A DNA stretch of 64,000 nucleotides from Actinomycetota bacterium (GTDB lineage: Bacteria > Actinomycetota > UBA4738 > HRBIN12): contig VAYU01000023.1 of NCBI GenBank assembly GCA_005884925.1, positions 62,001-126,000 on the forward strand, written 5' to 3'. A model generated the notes under the pieces. The model was not told where the DNA came from. It ran no database searches and saw nothing but the letters and a program-made list of their open reading frames with translations. This document shows positions 1 through 6,986 of this stretch, in pieces (the first letter of the stretch is position 1; each line of letters starts with the position of its first letter). Position numbers and translations under genes: made by a program.

Positions 1-140
1 AGCGCCCGGATCTCGTAGTTCGGCAGGGCGAGCAAGGCCGGGATGTGGGCGGTGGCGGCCCAGCCACGGATGGGGCTCACTCCGATGATCCCAACACCCA
101 GCGTCGATCCAGGCATCTTCATCGGCGATCGAAGCGCCAT
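1..140 (-). CDS. Gfo/Idh/MocA-family oxidoreductase, N-terminal fragment
   Basis: The reading frame runs off the left edge of the window, so only about 46 N-terminal residues are visible. They contain a nucleotide-binding turn of the form GVGIIGVSPIRGW followed by HIPALLALPNYEIRA. This is the usual opening of Gfo/Idh/MocA NAD(P)-dependent sugar or polyol dehydrogenases (Rossmann strand, glycine loop, helix with HIPAL). Two in-frame ATGs exist, at 140 and 122. I use the upstream one because a purine-rich GGGG sits 8 bases before it. It follows the F420-reductase-like gene on the same strand by 41 bases and is probably the distal gene of the MFS/YceI/oxidoreductase operon. The substrate cannot be inferred. 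Confidence 0.7.
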   Translation of the reverse strand, partial: MALRSPMKMPGSTLGVGIIGVSPIRGWAATAHIPALLALPNYEIRA

Positions 141-181
141 AAGCGTCGCCCCGCGATCTCGCCTGGAGGCCGGACGGACGA

Positions 182-832
182 TCATGCGGCTGCCGCGAGA
201 GCCGTGCGTGCCTCGCTGGTGTCGACGACCTTCCCGTTCAGTCCTCCGAACTGATGCAGAGGGCCGGACGTCTCGATGCGCAGAGTGGCGTCCGATCCGC
301 CCGCCTTCATCGCGTCGAACCCGGCCACCCGGATCAGCCGCTCGATCGCTTCGGCAGCCTGGTCGTCGTCGGTCGCGTAGAAGAGCACCGCGCGCGGCGT
401 TCGGTTGGCCTCCGCGGCCAGTGACTCGGCGCCGAGGGTGCCGAACGCCTTCACGAAGTGAGCCTCGGCGGGGAGGAGTCCGGCGACGACAGAGCCGGAG
501 GACTGATCGTCGGGAAGCGTCCGAACGACCTCGCCGTTGGCGTCCTGTCCCACCGGGTTCGAAGGATCGACGACGACCTTGCCCCTGAGCAGATCTGCGT
601 GTTGGGCGATCAGATCCTTGAGCGTCTCGAGCCACACCGCGAACACAACGACATCGCCGCTCGCGATCGCCTCCTCGACCGAGGCGGCACTCGCCAGCTC
701 GCCCAACTCGTTCGCCAGCGCCGTCGCGTTCGAAACGTCACGCGAGGCCAAGACGACGCGTTCCCCGCCGCCGACGAGATCCCGCGCCACGGGCGTGCCG
801 AGATTGCCAACTCCGATGATCGCGGTGGTCAT
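182..832 (-). CDS. NADPH-dependent F420 reductase-like NAD(P)-binding protein
   Basis: The protein has 216 residues. It begins MTTAIIGVGNLGTPVA, a Rossmann GxGNxG motif typical of F420H2:NADP oxidoreductase (Fno)-like proteins and their NAD(P)-binding relatives, followed by an ASRD segment after the second strand. The VVVDPSNP and KAFGTLGAESLA segments match the family layout, in which the C-terminal half closes over the hydride site. The ATG at 832 has a strong ribosome site (GGAGGAAGCAG) just upstream. It lies 26 bases after the YceI gene on the same strand, in a run of four co-directional genes. True F420 use is not proven by sequence; many family members use other partners. Confidence 0.75.
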   Translation of the reverse strand: MTTAIIGVGNLGTPVARDLVGGGERVVLASRDVSNATALANELGELASAASVEEAIASGDVVVFAVWLETLKDLIAQHADLLRGKVVVDPSNPVGQDANGEVVRTLPDDQSSGSVVAGLLPAEAHFVKAFGTLGAESLAAEANRTPRAVLFYATDDDQAAEAIERLIRVAGFDAMKAGGSDATLRIETSGPLHQFGGLNGKVVDTSEARTALAAAA

Positions 833-858
833 CTGCTTCCTCCTTGCTCTCTTCCGGC

Positions 859-1443
859 TCAGCGCACCCGATGGGCCTCGACCTCGATCTCGAGGTCGAC
901 CTTCTTGCCCACCAGGAAGCCACCGGTCTCGACCGCCATGTTCCAGGTCATGTCCCAGTCCTCGCGATCGATCGTGGTCTTGGCCGACGCGGCGAACATC
1001 GCCTCGCCTTCCATATCCGGCCCCCACCCGAGGAACTCTCCCGAAAGGGTGACGGACCTCGTGATGTCCTTGATCGTGAGGTCGCCGTCCAGCTCGAACA
1101 ACGTCCCGCCGGTCGGCCGCACCGCGGTGCTCTTGAACGTAAGCACCGGATGCTTCTCGATCTCCAGGAAGTCCCCGCTCGTCAGGTGTTCGTCTCGCTT
1201 CTCTGTGTGGGTCGTGATGCTCCCCGCTTCGATCTTCACGTCGACGCGCGAGTCCTCCGGCGACTCGGCGACCTCGATCGATCCGGTGAACTCCGTGAAC
1301 TGACCCCGGACCTTCGACAGCATGTGTCGCGCTACGAAGCCGACGACCGTGTGAACGACGTCGAGCTCGTACGTTCCGGCTGGCGGGATCGACACCCCGT
1401 GGTATCCCCGGCCTTCGGCCACCGGCTCCTTCGTCTCCGTCAT
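859..1443 (-). CDS. YceI-family lipid-binding-like protein
   Basis: This is a 194-residue protein spanning the whole YceI domain. It starts with the GTYELDVVHTVVGFVARHM segment, continues with SGDFLEIEKHPVLTFKST, and ends with a beta-barrel edge around DLTIKDITRSVTLSGEF. YceI proteins form a lipocalin-like barrel that binds polyisoprenoid or other long hydrophobic molecules. No signal peptide is visible, so it is probably cytoplasmic. Its ATG overlaps the stop of the MFS gene in an ATGA arrangement, implying translational coupling. Placement behind an exporter and before two oxidoreductases suggests a role with a hydrophobic ligand, but this is inference. Confidence 0.85.
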   Translation of the reverse strand: MTETKEPVAEGRGYHGVSIPPAGTYELDVVHTVVGFVARHMLSKVRGQFTEFTGSIEVAESPEDSRVDVKIEAGSITTHTEKRDEHLTSGDFLEIEKHPVLTFKSTAVRPTGGTLFELDGDLTIKDITRSVTLSGEFLGWGPDMEGEAMFAASAKTTIDREDWDMTWNMAVETGGFLVGKKVDLEIEVEAHRVR

Positions 1444-2918
1444 CCTTGCCCCCTTCGCTCCACGGCCCCCGCCTGTTGCGAGAGCCCTACGTGCGCTTGC
1501 ACGGCCGGCCGCAGGACCGTCCCCGCCACCGCGAACGCCGCGAGCACGAGTCCGGCTCCGATGGCGAACGACCGTTGGTAGCCGTTGGTCAGGGCTGCCG
1601 GCTCGGCGACCGACCTGGCGAGCAGCCCGTTCGTCTGCGACGCCGAGAGCGAGGCGAGGACCGCCAAGCCCAACGCTCCTCCGACCTGCTGGGTCGTGTT
1701 GACCAGCCCGGAGGCGAGGCCGGGATCGTGCTCGGTCGCGCCCGACATCGCGAGGGCCATCAGCGAGGGGAAGGCGAGGCCGAAGCCCATGCCGAGCAGG
1801 AGCATCGACGGCAGTACATCGATGAGGTAGTCGGCCTCCACGGGCACCCGCGCGAAGAAGACCAGCCCCGCGCCGATCAGCACGACACTCGGCAGGAGCA
1901 CCGCGCGGGCGCCGAAGCGGCTGATGAGCGGCCCCGAGAACGCGAACGACATCGTTCCGATAGCGACACTGAAGGGAAGGAACGCGAGCCCGATGCCGAG
2001 CGGGTCATACCCCAGGACGCGCTGGAAGAAGAGACTGCCCAGGAAGAACACCCCGAACATGGCGGCGAAGATCAGCAACAGCACGACGTTCGCTCCGGAC
2101 ACATCGCGCGACCGAAAGATGCGGAGTGGGACCAGCGGGTTCGCGATCCGCGACTCGCGAACGACGAAGGCGATCAGCGATGCCGTCGCTGCCGCCCCGA
2201 ACCCAAGCGTCTGGGCCGATCCCCACCCGAAGTCGGTCGTCCGGATGATCGTGTAAACGCTGAGTAGCAGCGCCGCCGTCACCAGGAAGGCGCCAACGAC
2301 GTCAGCGCCCTCACTGAGCCCGATCCCGTGGTCGGATCCGACCAACCGCACGGCGAAGAACGCGGTGACGATGCCGACCGGGACATTGACGAAGAAGATC
2401 CAGTGCCAGTTGAGTGCCGCGGTCAGGAAGCCGCCGGCCAGGAGCCCGATCGACGCGCCCGCTGCCGCGACGAAGCTGTAGATGCCGATCGCCCGTGCCC
2501 GCTCGCGCGGCTCGCCGAACATCGTCACAACCATGCCGAGGATGACGGCAGAGGTCATCGCTCCTCCGACGCCCTGGACGAACCGTGCCGCGACCAGCAT
2601 CTCCTGGCTGATGGACAACCCGCACACCAGGGAGGCCGCCGTGAACACCACGAGACCGGCAAGGAAGACCCGTCGCTGACCGAGGAGGTCGCCGAGTCGG
2701 CCCGCCAGGAGGAGGGCGCCACCGAAGGCGATCAGGTACGCGTTCACCACCCAGGCCAGGCTCGACTGAGAGAAGCCGAGATCGCTCTGGATCGAAGGCA
2801 AAGCGACATTCACGATCGTCGCATCGAGGACGATCATCAGCATCCCGGCGCACAGAACGACCAGGGCGAGCCACCGCGGATCGCCTGTCATCTCCTTCTG
2901 GGTGTCCTGGGTGTCCAA
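1440..2918 (-). CDS. MFS drug-efflux transporter, DHA2 (EmrB/QacA) family
   Basis: The protein is about 492 residues and rich in membrane helices. It opens with a helix containing MLMIVLDATIVNVALPSI, the DHA2 motif D1 (LDxTIVNVALP), and continues with RLGDLLGQRR, the motif A loop between helices 2 and 3. The long hydrophobic series is consistent with the usual 14 helices. I choose the TTG at 2918 because AAGGAG lies 9 bases upstream. The ATG at 2891 immediately abuts a purine run, which is too close. It is divergent from a MarR gene 73 bases away, the common arrangement for a repressor-controlled multidrug pump. The substrate is unknown. Confidence 0.9.
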   Translation of the reverse strand: MDTQDTQKEMTGDPRWLALVVLCAGMLMIVLDATIVNVALPSIQSDLGFSQSSLAWVVNAYLIAFGGALLLAGRLGDLLGQRRVFLAGLVVFTAASLVCGLSISQEMLVAARFVQGVGGAMTSAVILGMVVTMFGEPRERARAIGIYSFVAAAGASIGLLAGGFLTAALNWHWIFFVNVPVGIVTAFFAVRLVGSDHGIGLSEGADVVGAFLVTAALLLSVYTIIRTTDFGWGSAQTLGFGAAATASLIAFVVRESRIANPLVPLRIFRSRDVSGANVVLLLIFAAMFGVFFLGSLFFQRVLGYDPLGIGLAFLPFSVAIGTMSFAFSGPLISRFGARAVLLPSVVLIGAGLVFFARVPVEADYLIDVLPSMLLLGMGFGLAFPSLMALAMSGATEHDPGLASGLVNTTQQVGGALGLAVLASLSASQTNGLLARSVAEPAALTNGYQRSFAIGAGLVLAAFAVAGTVLRPAVQAHVGLSQQAGAVERRGQG

Positions 2919-2965
2919 GCCGCGTGGCTCCTTCCCTGGGGTCGCCTTCGCCTGTATGCTTGCTC

Positions 2966-3007
2966 TTGCAAGTACCTTACGACCAAAGTAGGTGCAAATG
3001 CAAGTAC
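2966..3007. promoter_or_regulatory. Candidate MarR operator: direct repeat TGCAAGTAC x2
   Basis: The divergent intergenic region contains TGCAAGTAC at 2967-2975 and again at 2999-3007, exactly 32 bases apart (about three helical turns). CTTGCAAG within the first copy is itself a palindrome. The second copy overlaps the start of the MarR gene, a position suited to autorepression. Function is inferred from position and repetition only. Confidence 0.4.
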
Positions 3008-3498
3008 TTTCGGATTCTGGGGTCGCCGGACTCCTCGATCGGCTCGTAGAGAAGGAGGTCCCGGGCAGCCGTGGTTTCGACGCTTGGCGGTCGCTGCTGC
3101 GGGCGCACGCCACCCTCATGCGCCGACTCGATACGGATCTCGAACGAGAGACGGGTCTGTCGCTAGGCGACTTCGACGTGTTGGCTCAGCTGGCGGAGGC
3201 CCAAGGTGAGTTACGCATGACGGAGCTGGCGGACCGGGCGCTCATCTCTCGGTCGGGCATGTCCCGTCGCGTCGCACGGCTGGTCGATGAAGGTCTCGTT
3301 CGCCGGGACAGAGCGGGTGCCGACGCGCGTGGTGTCGTGGTGACGCTCACCGACGCTGGCATCGCCCGCCTCAGTGAGACGGCGCCCATCCACGCCCGCG
3401 GGATCTCCGAGCTGTTCGTCGCGCAGCTCGATGATCAGGAGCTCGCCGTCCTGGAGCGCGCTCTGAACAAGGTCATAGTCGACTGTTCCTTCGGCTGA
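2992..3498 (+). CDS. MarR-family transcriptional regulator
   Basis: This 168-residue protein has the MarR winged-helix layout. A dimer helix lies at the N terminus, then LSLGDFDVLAQLAEAQGELRM, a recognition region ELADRALISRSGMSRRVARL, and a wing with the arginine-rich GLVRRDRAGADARGVVVTLT. MarR proteins bind palindromic operators and usually release DNA on binding small aromatic or toxic ligands. The start may be the GTG at 2992 or the in-frame ATG at 2998; neither has a clear ribosome site, so a leaderless transcript is possible. It is divergent from the MFS pump, which is its probable target. Its 3' end overlaps the end of the convergent phospholipase D-like gene by 26 bases. Confidence 0.9.
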   Translation: MQMQVLSDSGVAGLLDRLVEKEVPGSRGFDAWRSLLRAHATLMRRLDTDLERETGLSLGDFDVLAQLAEAQGELRMTELADRALISRSGMSRRVARLVDEGLVRRDRAGADARGVVVTLTDAGIARLSETAPIHARGISELFVAQLDDQELAVLERALNKVIVDCSFG

Positions 3499-4531
3499 GA
3501 TCCGGCGACGCGGCGTAGCGAGCCGCGACCGCGTCGGCGAACGCCGCGAAGCGCTCGGCGATGGGCTCGGCCGTCGCGTGCAGGATGTTCTCGGCGTTGC
3601 TCTCGCCGTTGCGCGAGCAGTTGAAGCTGCCGGTCAGGACCTCGTCGTCGGCGACGACCACCTTGGCGTGCATGTAGTCGTGGACGGCTCCCTCGGCATA
3701 CGGGTTCGAGCGCTTACCCGACAGGCGCGGCGCGATCGCCTGCCACGCCCCGATCTTCTAGTGGTTAGCAGGAACCGAGCGCCACGCCGACATGACCTCA
3801 TCCATCTGCGTCGCGTCGTACGCGCCGGCCACGTCGAACGATGCCCGCCCGGTGAACTCGGCGAGCGTCCCCAGGATGGTGCCCGAAGTGACCACGGGAG
3901 AGAGGATCCGGATCCGTCGCCGTGAGGCGCCGAGTCGCTCGGCGACGAGGTGGGCGAGCGACGGACCCTTCGGCGAGAAGAACGGACGGACCGTGACGCC
4001 GCCCTCCAACGTCGTGACGGTGCCGGCGCCGCCGCTCGGTTCGATCCGGCCGTGCGTCCACAGCTTCTCGAAATCGTGCGAGTAGTCGCCCGCGATCGAG
4101 GGGGACTCCACTCGGATCACGGCGTTCTCCTCACGGGAGAAGGCGTCGTCGGTCCAATTCGTGGAACCCGTCCATACGGCATCACCGTCACGCACCACGT
4201 ACTTGTGATGCATCAGCGTGCTTTCGTCGTGGACGCCTCGAGTCGGGACCTCGAGACCGTCGATCTCGTCGGGGCTCGCCGCCATCGGTCGAGGCGCGGC
4301 GGGGTGACGCGGACGGTCCACGTTGAACGCCACCCGGACCATGACGCCTCGCGCCGCGGCTGCCTCCAGCGCATCGGCGACGCGCGCGCTCGCCCCCTCC
4401 CGCGCATGGAAGTCGTAGATCGCGACGTCGAGCGTTCGCGTCGCCGCGGCGATGAACGCGATCAGCGACGCCGACACCGCCTCGGCGGTCTGGCCGCCGT
4501 CGGTCAGGAAGTCGATCTCGAGTGCGCTCAC
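3473..4531 (-). pseudogene. Phospholipase D-like protein interrupted by an in-frame amber codon
   Basis: The frame encodes two phospholipase D HKD motifs: HHKYVVRD followed by GSTN in the first half, and HAKVVVADD followed by GSFNCSRNGESNAEN in the second. Between them a TAG codon at 3758-3760 stops translation, yet the same frame stays open on both sides, with no shift, from the GTG at 4531 to the stop at 3473. The surrounding sequence would read NH-stop-KIGAW, so a single TGG-to-TAG change would explain it. Both motifs are normally needed for one active site, so the gene as read is inactive unless the codon is read through. The GTG start overlaps the stop of the upstream LOG gene as GTGA. 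Confidence 0.8.
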
Positions 4532-5184
4532 GACACGTGCGCGCACTCGCGCCGGTAGCAGTCGACGACGCTCCGCACGGCCCCGGCGGGATCGTCCGTC
4601 ACGGTGAGGAGGCGCAGGTCCGCGGGCGAGATCAGCCCCTCGGCGAGCACCTTCCCGTCGATCCATTCCAACATCGGGTCCCAGTGCGCACGCCCGAACA
4701 GGACGACCGGGAAGTGACGGATCTTGCCGGTCTGGATCAGCGTCAGCGATTCGAAGAGCTCGTCGAGCGTGCCGAAACCGCCCGGGAACACCACGAACCC
4801 CTCCGTCGCCTTCACGAACATCGTCTTGCGCGCATAGAAATGGTGGAACGTGTGGGAGATATCCAGGTAGGCGTTCGATGCCTGTTCGTTGGGAAGCTCG
4901 ATGTTGAAGCCGACCGACAGGCCGCCCGCTTGCTTCGCGCCGCGGTTGGCCGCCTCCATCACGCCGGGCCCGCCGCCGGTGACCACCGCGAATCCTTCCC
5001 GGGCGAAGCCGGCCGCCGTCTCCACGGCCAGCGAGTACCAGCGATCGGTCTGGGGCAACCGGGCGGAGCCGAAGACCGCGACGGCCGGCCGGTCGATACG
5101 CGCCACCGCCTCGAACCCGACCCGGAACTCCTCAGCGATCCGGGCGACGTGGCGGTCGACGTCGTCCGTCTCCCGCTGCAACAT
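4528..5184 (-). CDS. TIGR00730/LOG-family Rossmann protein
   Basis: The protein has about 218 residues and the hallmark of the LOG (Lonely Guy) family: VVTGGGPGVMEAANRG in the first half and FPGGFGTLDELFE (PGGxGTxxE) in the second. Well-studied LOG proteins hydrolyse nucleoside 5'-monophosphates such as cytokinin riboside monophosphate, releasing the base and ribose 5-phosphate. Bacterial members are often general nucleotide phosphoribohydrolases, so I do not assign a substrate. The start is uncertain between the ATG at 5184 and a GTG at 5199; a longer version would run into the upstream lipoprotein gene. It is translationally coupled to the downstream phospholipase D-like gene. Confidence 0.85.
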   Translation of the reverse strand: MLQRETDDVDRHVARIAEEFRVGFEAVARIDRPAVAVFGSARLPQTDRWYSLAVETAAGFAREGFAVVTGGGPGVMEAANRGAKQAGGLSVGFNIELPNEQASNAYLDISHTFHHFYARKTMFVKATEGFVVFPGGFGTLDELFESLTLIQTGKIRHFPVVLFGRAHWDPMLEWIDGKVLAEGLISPADLRLLTVTDDPAGAVRSVVDCYRRECAHVS

Positions 5185-5258
5185 CGTCCGGTCGTCCACG
5201 CCGTGACAGTGTCCGGCCCGTGTCCCCAGCTGACAAGGCGCGGATGCGATCGGATCGA

Positions 5259-6800
5259 TCAGGTCTGGATGTTGAACCAACAACCTCCGGGACCGAAGTA
5301 GCTGATCCCCTCGCCCCACACGCCGATGGTCTTGCCGGTGGACGTGATGGCGATCTCGCCGTAGTCGCCGTAGATCTCATCGAACGCGCTGTTGCCGGAG
5401 GGGTCGGTATGGATGTAGGGGGCGGCGCCAGCGGGAGCGTCGGAGATCTTCAGGGGTGCGCTCCAGGTGAGCCCGCCGTCGATCGAGCTCCGATACCAGA
5501 CGTTCCAGTAGTGGGTTCCGTCGGCCTTCTGGAGATCACCGTCCGACGTTTGCATGTACCACAGGCGATAGTCACCGTTCCCGGTTCCCACGACGCGCGG
5601 CTGCGTCGAATCCTCACCGTTGACGGAGACGCCGGTCGCGTCGCCCCAACTTTGACCCTCGTTCGTGGAGATCGTCACGTAGCTCGTCTGGGGACCTCCG
5701 TCGATGAGTGGCCCCTCGTACGCGAACACCAAGCGTCCGTTCGCGTCGGTCGCGACCGACGTCTGTCCCGTGTAGAACTCGCCGCACCCGAACGAGAAGC
5801 AGTTCTCTCCGATCGGCACCTTGGCGACGATGACGTTCTCCCAGGTGTCCCCGTTGTCGCGGGAGATGACGGCGTGATGCCAGACCTGACCGGACGAGAC
5901 GCAGTTGAAACTGCCCGATCCCGCGCACGTGTAGCGGAAGCTGCTCTCGGAGAAGATCACGGTCCCGTCGGGAAGCACGACCCCGTCGTAGGCGTAGAAG
6001 TAGCGCCGGCTCGTGACGACCCTGATCTGCTTCCAGGTGGCGCCGTAGTCGTGCGACACGCCGACCCAGAGGTCGCCGCCGGTGGGACCGTTCCACGAGA
6101 CGTACACGTCCTGCCCGCTCGGTGACGTGGCGATCTCCGGCTTGTCAGTCCATGAGACCTGTCCGTTGGGGCGAACCGGGTCCGTCCACGTCTGCCCGTG
6201 ATCGATCGACTTGATGAACAGGGTCGAGAAGCCGCCGTGGCGGTCGGCGTTCAGGAAGAACGCGTACACGATCCCGGTGTCGGGAACGACCGTGATCGTC
6301 GGGTCGTATTGCGCCTTACTCCCCTTGACGCCCCAGATCGGAACCTGGTCGCCCCAGCTCGCGCCGTTGTCCGACGAGACCGTCAACGCGATATAGGGGC
6401 TGGGGCAGTGTGATTGGCAAGGAGCCGGCTGCCCGTACCGGGTCGTGAGGACATAGATGTAGGGATCCTGTGGGTCGGTCGCCACCGCCGGCTCCCAGTC
6501 GTCGACGTTGGGGTTCACGACCTGCTCTCCTGCCCAACCCGTCGCCGCGTCGGTCGTGGTGGCTTGGCGGCGATGTCCGAAGGTGCCGGCCGCCCGGGCC
6601 TGGGCGAGCGCGTTCAGGCGCCCGGCGGTGGTTGCGTCCTCCTCGGAACCGCCTCCCATCCCGCTGTCGGCGCGACCCGCGTCGTGCCCAGTCTCATGGG
6701 ACCGGGAAGTGCCCAGCGTGTGCGACCCTTCTGCGTGCGAAGAGCACGCAACAGCCACGAGGGCGAGCGGAAACAGGAGAGCGAACCAGCGACGAGGGAT
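5259..6800 (-). CDS. Secreted BNR-repeat (sialidase-fold) lipoprotein
   Basis: The protein carries repeated Asp-box-like segments (SSDNGASWGD, SIDHGQTWTD, SHDYGATWK, SRDNGDTWEN, STNEGQSWGD, SIDGGLTWS), the mark of a six-bladed sialidase-type propeller. I see no sialidase arginine triad and do not claim sialidase activity. Upstream of the first conventional start (GTG at 6758) the open frame encodes PRRWFALLFPLALVAVAC, a clear lipoprotein signal with lipobox cysteine at residue 19. The only position spaced correctly from the AAGGAG site is an ATC codon at 6800, so I extend to it. A standard gene caller would start at 6758 and lose the signal. Confidence 0.75.
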   Translation of the reverse strand: MPRRWFALLFPLALVAVACSSHAEGSHTLGTSRSHETGHDAGRADSGMGGGSEEDATTAGRLNALAQARAAGTFGHRRQATTTDAATGWAGEQVVNPNVDDWEPAVATDPQDPYIYVLTTRYGQPAPCQSHCPSPYIALTVSSDNGASWGDQVPIWGVKGSKAQYDPTITVVPDTGIVYAFFLNADRHGGFSTLFIKSIDHGQTWTDPVRPNGQVSWTDKPEIATSPSGQDVYVSWNGPTGGDLWVGVSHDYGATWKQIRVVTSRRYFYAYDGVVLPDGTVIFSESSFRYTCAGSGSFNCVSSGQVWHHAVISRDNGDTWENVIVAKVPIGENCFSFGCGEFYTGQTSVATDANGRLVFAYEGPLIDGGPQTSYVTISTNEGQSWGDATGVSVNGEDSTQPRVVGTGNGDYRLWYMQTSDGDLQKADGTHYWNVWYRSSIDGGLTWSAPLKISDAPAGAAPYIHTDPSGNSAFDEIYGDYGEIAITSTGKTIGVWGEGISYFGPGGCWFNIQT

Positions 6801-6910
6801 GTCGGGTACTCCTTCTGGCCGGGGGGAGATGACTGTATCCGGGGCTCTCTGTGCTGGTCAAGGTCCGTTGGATCCGTGGGTCCGGTCACCCGAACGAGCG
6901 GCGGGCGGGG

Positions 6911-6934
6911 CGTGTCCGTCACCCGTCGGACACG
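6911..6934. terminator. Hairpin downstream of the 784-residue secreted protein gene
   Basis: CGTGTCCG and CGGACACG form a perfect 8-bp stem with an 8-base loop. It lies about 50 bases past the stop of the minus-strand gene ending at 6987. There is no U-run, so intrinsic termination is doubtful; it may stabilise the transcript end. Confidence 0.3.
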
Positions 6935-6986
6935 TTCATCCCCCCACGCGCGCGTTGGTCCATGACGCGCCCGATCAGCTACCAGA

